Of a stretch of DNA of 64,000 nt, positions 1-13,100 are shown piece by piece. The stretch's first letter is position 1. Each line of letters begins with the position of its first letter. The DNA lies in the NCBI RefSeq assembly GCF_048771995.1, contig NC_133030.1:13222001-13286000 (forward strand), written 5' to 3'. A model generated the notes under the pieces. That model was given only the letters and a program-made list of their open reading frames with translations. It was not told the DNA's origin and did no database searches. Position numbers and translations under genes: made by a program. The stretch is from Taeniopygia guttata (Eukaryota; Chordata; Aves; Passeriformes; Estrildidae).

Positions 1-2780
1 GGAGGGTCATCCAATGCAATTCATTGCTAACTTGGTCAGTAAAATGCACATAGAATATCTTTGCTAAATGCATCAGTAACAAAGTGATCTTTCTGTCTCT
101 GAATATTATGGGTCTTAGCTTATAAATACCAGTTTAAAAAAATTTTAAAAACCAACCAAGATCAGGCTTCATCCAAGCTACTGAAACTCTGCCTTTACAC
201 AGTACATAAGTTGAATTGTGCTGTAAATATACTGTCTCTTCCTATCCCACGTTGTAAAAATTAAATTTAAATGAAAAATTGCATAAGTTTGGGAATGCTT
301 ACTGTAAGAATTTCATAGTGTGAAAATAGCACTGTGTGACTACATTTGAAGGGTAATTGTCAGGGTATTTATAATGTCCCAGAAGCATACAGTCAGTAGC
401 AAGGAACAACACAGCACACAGAAATCTGTAAATGATTCAGCAATAGAGGAAAATGACCTTCTACAAAGTGTGTTTGCAGAATCTTGTGTTGCATCTTTTG
501 AGAAAGAAAGAGGTTTTTGCTCCAGTTTTGCATTTACATCACACATGAATGAGACACTGAGGACTTCCTCACCCCATCTCTTGGAAGACTACTAAAATTG
601 AACAATCATCCTTTGTATTATTAATATGTTACTGTTGCTTTTGTTGTTGCTGCTGCTCTTGTTATACCTGTTTTTAGCGCTAGATATTGATAAGAGAAAT
701 TAGTGTTGCTGCTGGCTTCAAAATTGTGTCTGTTTCCAGGAAAAAAAAAAAACTTAAAAGGTGGTATTACAAAATGTTACTGCTTTTTCACACTTCTGTA
801 TCATATGCTGGCAGGAAGGAAGAGCTGATATGATGAGGTTTGCTTTTTCACAGACAGGTAGACCTGCAGATTTCATTGTACTCTAGGAATAAAATTGGAT
901 GGTTCCTAGCAAAAGCAACAGTTCTTTTGACCAAATATACAGCATCCCTGAATCCAGGCTGAGCCATTGCAGCCTGGATGAGTGGACTACCAGGTCTGTA
1001 GAAAAAAAGTAAGCAGTCAAAATCCACACAATGGCTGTTGATTTGAATAAGTTGATAGTGAAGATATTCCTGTCCTGGTGTACAGCAATATTTGAAAAAA
1101 CATTCAGTGGACTAAGATCCATCATTCCTTTCTCATAAAAAGGAAATGAAACATGTTCATGCTCTTTTGGCGTGTGTTCATTTTTGCAATGCAAAAATAG
1201 GTGTCCATGTATCACTAAAGTAAGCAAATGTCAATCTGATTGTGTCCAGGAAGGATAAAATGGGAATAAAATGCTTGTTTTGCTGCTTTGCCATTTATCT
1301 ATGCAAGATGGAAAGCCAAGTATAATCTCCCTGCTTGAAAGCCCACAATTCCATTCTAGATCCCAAAGAAATCTATTTATTGTTGGTTTGTTCAACAAAG
1401 TTTCCCCTCTGGGATTACCCTTTGTGATTGGGAAAGAAAGAATTAAATTTCTTCATTTGGAAAATCTTTCCGCTTGACTAGCAACAAGCCTCCTGGGTCA
1501 CTAAGTAATAGTGTTCTGCCCTAATTGTCTTCAACTTATTTATGTTTCTAAGTCAGGCCTTTGTTAGTCAGTTTTTCCAATTTATGCAAAGTTTATATCC
1601 TGCTGCCTTGTAAAGCAGAATAATTTATAAAATGTTTCTATGTAGAAATTGCTTTCAATTATTTTACTTCATATAGAAACCTTAAGGTTTTTTCTTTAAA
1701 AAGGATGAATTGACACCAAGAAACACTGGGGTTTTTTTTCCCTAATCTTATCTGTCTCCCCTCCACACAAAGGTATTTGTTCTCTTTTTACATTGACTAA
1801 GAATATAGTCAAGTGTCAATTTGAGAAAATATCATCTCAAGCTCCCAACTCTGCCTACACCCTAGACAAAAATAAATGTGTAACTAGAATGTGATGTATA
1901 ATACATGCAGTCCAGACAGCAGAAACATATCTAGGTTTCTCCAAATCTGTGAGAAGGAGTAGAAGAAAGAAACCCAAGTAACTCTGTGACTGAGAACATG
2001 ATGCTCATTTAGGCAAAAACATGTTGGGTGGTATTATTATCTCCTGGTATTCTGAATGGTGCCATTTCTGTTGGGAGAATCCTCAGTGCACAGGTCCTGC
2101 TTCAGAGGGGTCCTTCAGCACCACACAATGAGCCTGGCACTGCCTCTTAAACAATTTTACTTTTAAATAGTAATTTGTCCAGGAAGAAGAGAGCAAGATT
2201 TTTTACTCACATATAATTTCAACTTTTTATTTATTTTATCCTGTTTTAAGTTCACTGCCTTTATGTTGTAGTAGGCTTTTTTTCCAGATACTTCCTAGCT
2301 CTGGATTTGTTTTGAACTGCCCTCCTGAATGACACCAAGTGTACTGTTCTCCCACTCTTATCTTCACACTTTCTTATATGATGTTCCTTATTCTTATATG
2401 CTTAGACATCCTTATTCTCCATGCCAAATATCCTCCTACTCTATATTCACATTCTTCCTTTAAACTGCATTTCCTTAAAGTCTACATAAAATAATCTGCA
2501 AGTTAAGAAATATAGCAACTCTGCCTTGAGATCTGACAGTCTTCTGATCATCAGATTTGGTACTGTTGGCTGAATTCTTTCATTTATGCACAATATTGAA
2601 TAAATCAGGGATTCATTTTTCCTTACTATCACATGTATTGTCTTTTTTACTATATATATATATTTCTAAAATTTTATTTTAAAGTACCTCAAAGTTCATT
2701 CCAACTGGTTTCCTAGAGGCCACCTGGCTGGGCAGTGCTTTTTGTTGTCTTCTTGCTCTTCCAGCTGAAAGCCCACTGAC

Positions 2781-2807
2781 AAAAAAAAAAAAAAAAAAGA
2801 AAAAAAG
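2781..2807. repeat. A-rich homopolymer tract
   Basis: A run of 18 A, one G, six A, then G. A similar but longer A-rich tract lies at about 3153-3186. No retroposon body is recognisable next to either one. Confidence 0.8.
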
Positions 2808-5800
2808 ATCTCAGTAAAACATCCTTCTCATAAGAGAGCTGAGTCCAGTATCTTAGTTACAGACTTAACCAGATAAAATCACCATTTTGGAGTTCTGTGT
2901 CAAGGATATTTGTTCAAAGAAAAGCCCCAGAATGAATAAAAAGTACAAGTGAACCAAAACATAGGGGTTTTTTTTCTGAACTTGTATGCAGTTCTTAAAA
3001 CTGTTCATTTTAGAGAGGTTGTGCTGCTTATAACCTCATTTTCTTATGTTCTTTTTAGTGCTAGGTGCCTGAAAATAAAAAAAAAAAAAAATCCCAACCA
3101 GAGTAATTTATAAAAATTTGATTCATACAACATGAACTACTACTTGCCCCTTAAAAAAAAAAAAAAAAAAACAAAAAAAAAAAAAACCCAAAAATAATGG
3201 AATTGGGAAATTTTCAGGCTGTCTAAAATAGGCTTACCTTAAAAGAAATATCCTTTTTTTTTTAAATCTGCATCTAGTAATGTAAAAAGCTAGTGAAATA
3301 CTGCTCCTCAGTGTTTCTAAAATATGTACATTCTTCATTTGTTTGCTGTTTGTCTGCAGCATAAAATTCAGCCTAGAATTCTTGCAAGACAAAAAAAGTC
3401 ATTGTAAGCCACTCCTTCAGATGCTTTGCTGCAAGAGAAGTAAATCTAAACACTGACTGCTAACAAAACAGAAACTGTAAAAACATTACTAAAACAAATG
3501 AAGCTGACATTTTACAGAAAGAAAAGTGCTATTTTTGAACACAATTATGATCTTTTAGTAAGTCTTAAATTTCCATTTAGCTATGTTAAAATGATTGTCT
3601 CTGAGTTAAATAGGTCCAATAGCTTTTTCTCTTAATGTATCAAGGAAGAGCTAAAGCTGGGACCAGAATGGATCCTTTGTGAGTTAAGTACAGAACTCCC
3701 AGAATAAATTTTCCACTAAACTCTTTTGGAATTAGCTTTCTTATTTCCTTAAACTCTATGTAAATTTTTGATACACAATCAAACCAAGTGCCTTGTTGTA
3801 GGGGTTGGTCTTGTTGATAAGGGAGCAGCATCACCTGTCACCCCCAAAACTTTTGGTTTTCAGTCTCAACAGTGTCATAGATACTCATTACTGGAGAAAT
3901 TCTCCCAGGATGCATGTCAGGCTGGACATGCATCAAAACATTTTACTTTCTGCCTGACCTAACTTTTCCTTTCTCTCATTCAAGCATATTATTGAAAACC
4001 ATCCAGTTTTATGTGTTCCTGGGCTATGAGGAAAACAGGAAGCAGAAAAGGAGATTCTTTCCTGTCCTGCTGCTCTGTAAATTGAGTCCTACATGTGTAG
4101 CTTGTAGTTCCAAAGAAGTTTGTAACCACTGAGTTTGAGGGAATTTTTTTAGAAATTATATTTTCCTTCAGCTTTCTCTAGATTCTTCCTTTAAAATATT
4201 TTTGTGACAGAATTATTCACATTTATCCCTTGTCTCTGAGGTTGCAACCTGGAATTGTTCTGATTGTTAAGAAGCATAATTTAAGTCACTCAGTAATGAA
4301 TCTCAGAATGAAAACAGATCTTTTGAATTCACACAATGGTTGTATGTACGCTGCATGCCCCAGTGGAATTGTTCTGTATCCTAAAAACAGAAATACCACT
4401 TTGTCTTCCAGGTTTTACCTTGAGCAGTTGCATAGATGTTAGTGTGGGTGGAACTCAGATCATTAAGGTTATCACAGAGATGCCTTATTTTTGTCCTGGG
4501 GTTATGACTCTGGTTTGGTAAATTGGCCGAAGCAGGATCTTAATCTCTTGCAAACTTGAGTATTTAACATGAAAAAACACTCTTTTTTCATAAGAATGAG
4601 ACGCAATAGGAAACTACTAGTCAATATTTTTCCTGTGTTGCAGACAATAAAGAAAATGTCTTCCAGTTTCCATGTAGGACCTTTTTTCACAAAGGGCAAG
4701 AATGTACATGAGTCATTTTCAGTTGTGGATTCTTTTTCCTTTTCCCAGTGAATTTTCCTATTATACTAAGATTATACAAAGATCTTGGAGTCTTAATGCA
4801 AAATTTCTATTAAGATATTCTGGATCTGTTTTTTGGGGGTTTATTTGTTTTGTTTTGTTGTGGTTTTGGGTTTTTAAAATTTTAGGGGATAGTTACGTAT
4901 GCCAACAAACTGTGTATCTTATGCTATAATCATGCTTTGTCTTAGAAAACACTTTTGTGGTACAAACAGAAAACCACCCTGTTTTGCTCAGACTTTGTTT
5001 GAAGGAAGTTTACTGCTTCTTAAGTACTCCAAAGCTGCAAAACCGAATTCAAAATGTTACGCAAATTCCATATATTTTTATAGCTATACAAAAAGGAGTG
5101 CAAAAAGGTACCTTTTTATTTTGGTAACATTTTACAACCACTTTACAGGGCAACACAGAAAAAGTTACAAAAAGCCACTCAGAATTGTGCAGTTCAGCTG
5201 CTGCATCCATGAGAAAGCAACTCCTGTTTTGACAAATGAGACTTGACCACAGTCAGCATGCGGTCAAGAAATAGTAATAAAACACTTCCTTAACTGGTTA
5301 TTTCTGCAATTTTTTGTGTCCCCTTCCTGAGATGTGACAGAGCATTTGGGGTCAGGTGCCCAGCTATCAGTGGAGATGGAGTGAAGCATCTTTCTTTGAG
5401 CCTTTGCTGCCACAGGCTCAGCCATGACTCAGCCAGGGGAAGTTAAGTGATTATACTTAACTTTCTCTACTATGGTAAAATAAGTTGCAGCGAGAACACA
5501 CTGAAAGCCAAGGACCTCTAAATACTTTTCCCTTTTATGGAATAGAGCTCCCAGATCTCCATTTCCTGGAGATTGTACTCTAAGCCTACACAGTGGTAAA
5601 AGAAAGTTCTCTGCATTCACTGATCTGTATCTGACTACAAATTTGAGCTCAGGGTCTAATTTTTTTCTTAACTATTTTAAGCAGTAAGTTTATAATAAGA
5701 GACCAAAATGTTGAAAAGCACTCCATTCTCTCTTTTATTTATTTATTTTTTTCTTTAGATTGTCTCCTCTTAGTGTGGGAATGAGCAGAATTTGGTGAAC

Positions 5801-8800
5801 TGGATAAGTAATTTGTTTGTGTTTTTTAACTCATTTTGTAGGTGCATAAGGCTTGTGCATACAGAGATTGTAGATCTTCACCCACATCCACTCTGCCTGT
5901 GACATGTGAGTTAATCTCTACAAGTATTTAGTTTTAAAATATAATTTTGAATTTTGTCATTTGTGAAAGAATGGAGTTTTGGGGGAGATAATTTACTTTG
6001 ATAAAACAGTACAGTAATGTAAATTATAGTCTTTGATAAGGTAGAGGTAAGCCAGACAGGGCTTGATCAATGGAAAGAAAAAAGAAATAAAAACAGAAAT
6101 AACAGGATCTTGAAATGATCTCAGTGCCTAGGATGCTAATATGTGCTCATGCACCTTGATTGTTTCTAAAGTGCAGGTGTATTTTTAAGCTCTTTTCAGT
6201 GTCTTCAGGGTGAGTAATTACAGGTGTTTCAGTTCGTACCTCACTGTATTGCATGTATTGTTAACATATCATTTCCTTCTTTGACTGAAATGTGTTTGTT
6301 CTTGTGGAAAGGAGACAAAGTTGGCAAAGCTAATGGGAGCATCTTTCCAAAGGCTGTGCAGCTGGCAGGTGAGCCAGGCTTAGAAGCAGGCTAGTCAAGC
6401 TCTTCACACTCTAGCTCAGTGTTCAGTAAAGCTGTCAGCTGGTTTTGTAAACAGAGATGTGAATTTCTGTAAGCTCCAAGGCTGCGCTCTGCCCTAATGC
6501 TCTGCTGAAAAGGAAAAAATGTACCTTCCAGTGACATAAATTTTCCAAGGACTTTTCTTTATCTTCTATCTACATATTTGAGATGCAGATAAACTCCTAA
6601 TTCTTGTAGAATGTTCTTACAAAGCCTCCCATTTCTATCCATTTTGACTCCATGTGACATTTACTGTGGTTGTTTTCATTGCCCAGCTAAAGGGGCATAA
6701 GGTCACTTCAGCAGTGATGGAAGAATATTTATTCACTAATATTTAAGTTTCCATCTTTTCTAAACCTTTGCCTTCCCTACCAGTATCAGAAGGCAGTAAT
6801 TGATCACAAAATGGCAGAACTCCTTGCAGAGCATGGTATATCCACTTGAATTTACAATGTATGATATCTGTGCTGGGTAAGCATCATAGTCTTTAAAAAA
6901 TCTGGGCTACTGACTTTGAGAACACTGCAAGGGTTAAAACTAAGCTTTTAGACTGAAAGTTAATTATTTTGGAGTTCCAAATAATGTAGCTTATTAATTG
7001 AACTACATCCTTATGCTGAAATACTAAAATGCAGTGCCACTCACTTTGGCAGTGTAGCGAACTGCAGCAATGCAGTTAAGGTGTGCAAAGATGGTGTTTG
7101 ATTCAAGAAGCCAAAGACTATGAATAATTATGTGTAAGCTTTCACTGCTCTAATATAGTCCTCAGCGCTGGGGTTTTCTGGAGTGGTACTGGGAAAAAAT
7201 GGAAAGTCAAAAGAAGAAATTTTCCTACTGATCAGCACAGAGATTTGAAGCTTATTTCTATTTGCAAGATAGCTCTGTAAGGAAAACAGAGTAGGGTTCT
7301 AATTGTGTTGGAGACAGCCTGAACTCTGTCCACTCCAAATCTGGGGGTTGTTAAGGTGGCATAAATTCATCTTTCTGCCCTCTGTTTTCCCTTGGCTGTA
7401 CTTTCTGTGCTGCATCTCTAGGACAACACAGCTCAGGATTTGTCTCTTTCTATTCTTAGACAAACTTACTGATTTATTTCTTTTTCTTTTAAAGATTTTT
7501 TTGATTTCTAAATCTGAAAAATGAACTGAAACTTGATGTGCTTAATTGCTCTTTCTTGTTTCAAGATAAGTTGCGTTACTTTTTTAAGTTTAGTATGTAC
7601 TAAGAACTCAGCTAAGACTAGGAATAAACCCCTTTGGTGCAATAGCTTCTACAATTCCATGTAGTACTGCAAACACGCTTTGGCCATGACTTGAAACATT
7701 CCTGATTTTTCAGGCCCAGCATTGGATTGAATGTATCAGAACCATAATAAATTCATTAGGCAAACACTGAGGGATTAGATAAATAGCCAAATTTTCTTTT
7801 TTCTTTTTTTTTTTTTTTTAATTTGAGTTCTTGCAAACTCAGAAATTGTGTTGGATGTCAGGATTTTCTTATAGAGATGAAAAGCAAGCCTGTGTCATAA
7901 TTTTTAGTTACCTTCTTTCCATCTCAGCTTCATGTTGCTAATAGTTAGTGACTGGGTTTGATACAAAAAAAACTTAATTGTTGAAACACACAGATGTTCA
8001 GTATCTGTCTAATCTGTGGATTTATTCAAATATACATAATTATAAATATGTTTTTTCCATCCTATTAGGGACTTTAATTGTTTTGCCTTAATAGCCATTT
8101 TTAAAGATTTTATTCATAGAAAGTTTCCTCTATTCTTATTTGAAGTCAGAGGTGGGTAAAATCATGATACAAACATCAACTACTGCTTCCTTTTGTAGAA
8201 TTAGAAAACCACCTGTAACAGGTACAAAAATGTCTAGAAAATCTTGAAACATACTGTCCCTACAGCATGCATTCTTCTGAAAAACCTTTATGCCCACTGT
8301 TCAAAAAGAGTCTGTATCTTGGTCTTCATAATGATGTCACATATGCTGCATCTTTTTCAGTGTTGTTATTGAGGAACTGCAATTATAGAATTACTTTTTG
8401 CTGAACACAGCAATACTTGTGTAGGATCATTTTTACAATCTATTTTTTTTGCATTAAAGTTCATGTGAGATGGCCTTGTATTCCTCTTCATTAAGTTTCC
8501 AACATAATGTGAAATAAACCTAATAAAAGCATGGGTCTTAGCTGCTTCTGTAGTCCAAAGTTTTCACACATTCTGTAGGTTTTACAACACAGATTTTCTT
8601 CTGTGAGAGTTGAGGTGAGGCACTTGTCACTACTGAGACTGCTTTAGTGTTTCTTGTGAATGGTTTTGCCTCTTTTTGCTTTTATTTTAAAGCAACAGAT
8701 GTATTTCGACAAATGCAATTGGCAACCTCAACAAACCAACATGTTCCTGCATACATTTCTTTGCCCACCCCTGAAATGGAAGGGAAAATTGTAGCAGGTT

Positions 8801-9375
8801 AATTTACAATGCAGTAGTCAGCAGTTCCTGGAGGAGACACCAAGTGTGCACCAGGTGGCCTCAGCTGTGTGTGTGTGACCTGCAGGTACCGCCGGGGAGT
8901 GCAGTGATGTGTTCATGCGGACACTGATGTACTGACGAGAACAGCTCCCTGATTCCTGGGCAGGTGTCACAGTAAGTATTGCAACCCATCCACTGCCACT
9001 CTAAGGACTGATTTGTGCTTTGCACTGCTGATCCTCAGACTTTGGTACAGGCTTTCATGCTGATGTTACCCTTGTGAATGCATTGCCTCCCCTTGATACT
9101 AACAATAAGAATTTTCTCAGCTAATAGGTAGTGATTTTTTTTCCTTCTTTGGGCATTTCTGCTGTTTTGCTTTGGAAGTGTCTTGCACTTTGTTGTCTTG
9201 TGCAGAGGTACACCAAGTCTTTTCACAATTCACCTTGCTGAAAGAAAAAGTGCCACCCTCTAGGGTTCCAGTTTTGGTCCTCTGAGATGTGAGATCATGC
9301 TCTGTAGCATTAAGGCTATTAGTTACTAAAAGGCATATTGTGGAAGAGATGACTGAGAAAGGGACCCTAGCAATG

Positions 9376-9701
9376 TCTGTCAGTATGTCTGCAGGGAGGT
9401 GTCAGAGGATGGATCCAGACTCTGCTTGGTGGTGCTGAGCAACAGGACAAGAGGCAAGGGAAAAGATCCAAAGGAAGTTCCATGTGAACATGAGGAAAAA
9501 CTTCTGTGCAGATGATTGTGCACTGGAACAGATTGTCCAGATAGGCCATGGAGTCACCCTCACAGGAGATAGTCAAGAACTTTCTGGATGCAGTTTTGTT
9601 CCATGTGCTCTGGGATGACCCGGCTTGAGCAGGGAGGTTGGACCAGATGACCCCTGTGGTCCATTCCATACCTGAACCATTCTGCTGTTCTGTGATACCC
9701 A
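9376..9701 (+). mobile_element. CR1 LINE 3' end, sense orientation
   Basis: The order of phrases matches the 3' end of avian CR1: a block about an aggregate-type 'tgctgagcaacaggacaaga' stretch, 'aacatgaggaaaaacttct', 'gcactggaacagattg', then 'gaggttggaccagatgaccc' and a terminal 'ttctgtgata' near 9700. It is a 5'-truncated, diverged copy, as is usual for CR1. The left edge is approximate. It lies about 430 bp before the first recognised IRAG1 coding exon. Confidence 0.85.
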
Positions 9702-10128
9702 GGATGTGATAACAGGATGCTGTTTACTTCTTAGAAGATATTTATAAAAGGCAAATTTGGTCACATCATAGTGACAAAATAAATATTGTAAAATGGAGGA
9801 AAGAGATGGAAATAGCAACAAGAGCAGAAGGTTGTCTGTTTTGAATGCATTTGCTAAATTATACTTGACCTTGAAAGCTTTAGTTAATAAAACACAAGAT
9901 AGCATTTTTAATTTAAACCTTAATACTGTTTGTTATTGTAAAGTGATCTCAGTTTTTGAGCATAAAGTTTTAAATGGATTTGATTTGTATTTTTGGCATC
10001 TAACCCAGCCTGCAGATCACGAGGCCTCCCAGAGCTTATGCCTTCAGGCTAACTTGAAACAGATACTGCCAGCAGTGCATGGTCCTCTTAGTCAACATTG
10101 CAGCTCCACGTGCTTCACGCTGCCCACC

Positions 10129-10197
10129 ATGCCAACCTTACCTGAAGACAAGGGACAAGCAAAAGAGGCCCAGCACAGCAGCTCTCCTCCAGCCAAA
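10129..10197 (+). CDS. IRAG1: IRAG1 first recognised coding exon (residues 1-23)
   Basis: Reads MPTLPEDKG..., matching human MPHIPEDEE in my memory, and ends at a consensus donor (gtaagc) in phase 0. The ATG has a strong Kozak context (cccaccATGc). A plausible acceptor (cctgcag) ends at 10015, and the frame is open from there to the ATG. The exon may therefore begin at 10016, with the ATG either the true start or an internal Met of a longer isoform. Confidence 0.8.
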
Positions 10198-13100
10198 GTA
10201 AGCTCTCTTACTTACAAAGGTGTTTTCTGACACTAGCTGGAAACCTGAGGCTGAAACCTGTTTGTATATATTTAGGGGTTTATAAAATCAAATTTGTTTG
10301 TTGCTCTATCTTAGGGTGTTTTGCTTAATTGATGAAGATATGAATGATCCTTCAGCTGAAATCCTTAGAGTTCCTCAAATATTTTATAGCCTAAGGGATA
10401 AGAACTTAAATTGCTCAAGCAGTTGTTTATCATTCTGAAATGGAGGCTTATAAATGGTTCAGAACAGACAGACATATATCAAAGCTGTCCAAAAATGTCC
10501 TTTCTGATGTTATTAAAGAAAACTTTAAACTTTGAGAACAGAACTTAGGCTTGCACTTCAACAACTAGTGCTGTTTTTACAGACATGGAGGATGTTATGC
10601 AACTCATGTGTGTGAAAGAAGGAAACGGGTTTTTTGGTTTGTATTCTTTCTCAGTGCTTTATTTGCCAAAGCAGTAGATGAACATACACTGGAACTATAC
10701 AGAGGCAGGTGGGTGCTATCCCGGCATATTGATCAGTTGGCTTCAAATTTGTGTGGCATCTATATGCTTTTACATGTTTTATTTCCAGATAAATATAAAA
10801 ATCAAGAACAGATGGGTGTTACTCATTTTCATTAATCTATACCACAGATAAAAAGTAGCTTTATGCTTTAATAAACTGGGGTTGGATTTTTCTCAGTTGT
10901 TGGCCTAGCTGAAGTAAAGAACTTCACCGCAATTAAGAAATCACAGGTTATCCAAATCATTAATTTTTATGCAAACTGGTGTAAAGAAAGAGGATTTATA
11001 ATCTGGCACATCCTCAATTAAAGATGTGACATTGTCATTGGGTTTGGGGACACTACATTCCAGACTTTAGGTGGTGAAAACATCCGCTACTTTAACATTG
11101 TTGGAAAATGTCAGCAGTGAGCTCTGCACTGATTTGTCCTGCCTTCCATCTAAACTGCACATGGTGCTGAGTGTTAATTTCCTGCCTTAAGATAAACACC
11201 CCAGCTGGATACAAGTTCATCAAGACTACCATCTGATAACATATATTAGCTCAGGAAGATTGTATTGGGGTTTTTTAACTCACCTATGTGAAAAATGTTT
11301 TAGTACAAAAGACTTGCTGTACAAAACATACCCAAAGATGAAAAATGCAAAGATCTAGCAGACATCAGTGATTCTAATCCTGAATGTGCTTGTCAAGTGG
11401 GAGAAATGAAAATTTCCAACCTCCTAATACAAAAGCATTAAATTTTTAATACATTTTCCAGGCCTTTTAGATGTAGGTCTTAAATGAGCTGTGGCAATGT
11501 GATAGTACATGAATCAGTTCACTGTGCAAAATGCTTCATTTTAGACAAATGATTATTTTTAGGCACAAAATCGCAGTGGAGTGATTTTAACCAACACACT
11601 GCTCATAAGCCTACTTAAGGTTTGCCACTGGTCAATGTTGTGAAAACTTGAACTTGTTCATAGCTGTTGTCACTCTTGGCTCTTGCTGCAGGTCACGTTC
11701 CACAGCATGACTGTAGATTACTCTAAGTAAAACATCTTATTATGAGATAAGGACTCGAAAGCAAGGAGAGGGCATCAGAAGGAGCTAAAAGCTGATGAAT
11801 TTATTTTCTGCCACTCAATAAAATTTTCCAAGTCTCAAATTTCATCTCATCTAGAGTGCTGTCTGGTGTCTTAACAGCTTCCTTGCTCTGTTTCAGGAGA
11901 TTCTTCCCCCCCCTTTCCCGGCATGCCTAAATGCACATAGATTGCAAAACAGTTCTGACAAAAAGAAAATTAACTTTACATTACATGTAGCTTTATGCAT
12001 GCTTCAAGTGTGATCATGCTTTTACATGATGGGAAGACCAGGTTTCTATGTCTCAAATTTTGAGAAAACAAACATGGGTTTTCATTTCAGTATTTCTTAA
12101 AGCAACCTGTGTTTTTCTGAAGTTCAGTCCAGACTTTTAGTTAATATCTAAGAATATGGCCAGTGGCAGTGGGTTTTCTGTTTCCTGTTTTATTTTTTTT
12201 CCCCAGTGCTTTAAAGGATTCAGGTGTTATGCAGTAAAGCTCTGTCACCTGACTGTCTGGCATGGTAGGCCTTTCAGAAGAGTATCTTTGTATTCCTTCT
12301 CCTCTCACCATCCCATTAATGTAAAAATCATCCAAATTTGTCTGGATTATAAAAAATTCAAAAGCACATTCTCTATATGCTTAGTGAGGGCCTGGTAGAA
12401 CTTAACAGCCAGAACGTCTGGAGGTTCTACTTCCATCCCTGATCCTCTTGGTTGTTCTGTTATGGACCAAACTGCCTGTGCCACCCTCTCAGCCCTCCAC
12501 ACACCTCCCTGCAAGTCTGGATGGCTCCTGGTCACACTTGTAGAGCGGTTCCCACCTGAGCCACAGAGGTGGAGTCAGTTTTACCCTACATTTTTGTTGA
12601 GGGGAGGGCTTTGGACAAAAAGGAAGCAAAGACATGGGTAGCAGGGAAGCACTGGTAGTGGAAGATGAGGCAACTGTTTGGAATAGCTGAGGAGCAGATG
12701 GGGCTGGAAGCTACCAAGGGAGCAGAGTTAAAGGCACACAAATAAAAAGGTGATGGAAATCTTCTGTGACATCTCTGTGCAGCTCTAAAACACTGCACTG
12801 TTGTGAGGCAGCTTAAGCTTCCTGTTAAAGCTTCTCTTCCAAGGCCTGTGTAGAGCAGCCTAAGCTCTCCTCAGTCTAAAACAATTCCTTTTGATTGGAG
12901 CCAGCTGGCCCTGCAAAGAGCTTCCTGCTCTGGCTCTTCCTGCCCCTCTCCTGGACAATGCAGGTTTGGACAAGGAGGGCCATGAGATTTCACTTGTGTA
13001 GATGCTGAACTTCTATAGCTGCTGACCAGGATTAATGTTTTCTACCTGACCTGAACTAGCCTTGACTGCAAACTCTTTTTTTTTTTACTTCTCTCTCTCT

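Larger units (their letters stand above)
1..10128. other. 5' part of IRAG1 locus, no confident exon
   Basis: Ten kilobases of AT-rich sequence upstream of the first exon I can recognise. By synteny it should be 5' introns of IRAG1 or its upstream flank. There is no CpG island, so the main IRAG1 promoter is probably outside the window or CpG-poor. Contents seen: A-runs near 2781-2807 and 3153-3186, a T-run near 7799-7819, a CR1 3' end at about 9376-9701, and weak exon-like stretches at 374-595, 6312-6368 and 8693-8797 that I do not call genes. Confidence 0.6.

Noticed and set aside
9376-9701. Coding frames of about 100 codons on the minus strand
   Set aside because: They are translations of a CR1 3' end in the wrong direction.
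9793-10128. Upstream part of the open frame leading into the first IRAG1 exon
   Set aside because: Most of it precedes the likely acceptor at 10015 and reads like intron. Only the end matches IRAG1.
10608-10835. 75-codon frame with a hydrophobic start
   Set aside because: No known family, no splice support, and it is within an IRAG1 intron. The length is expected by chance.
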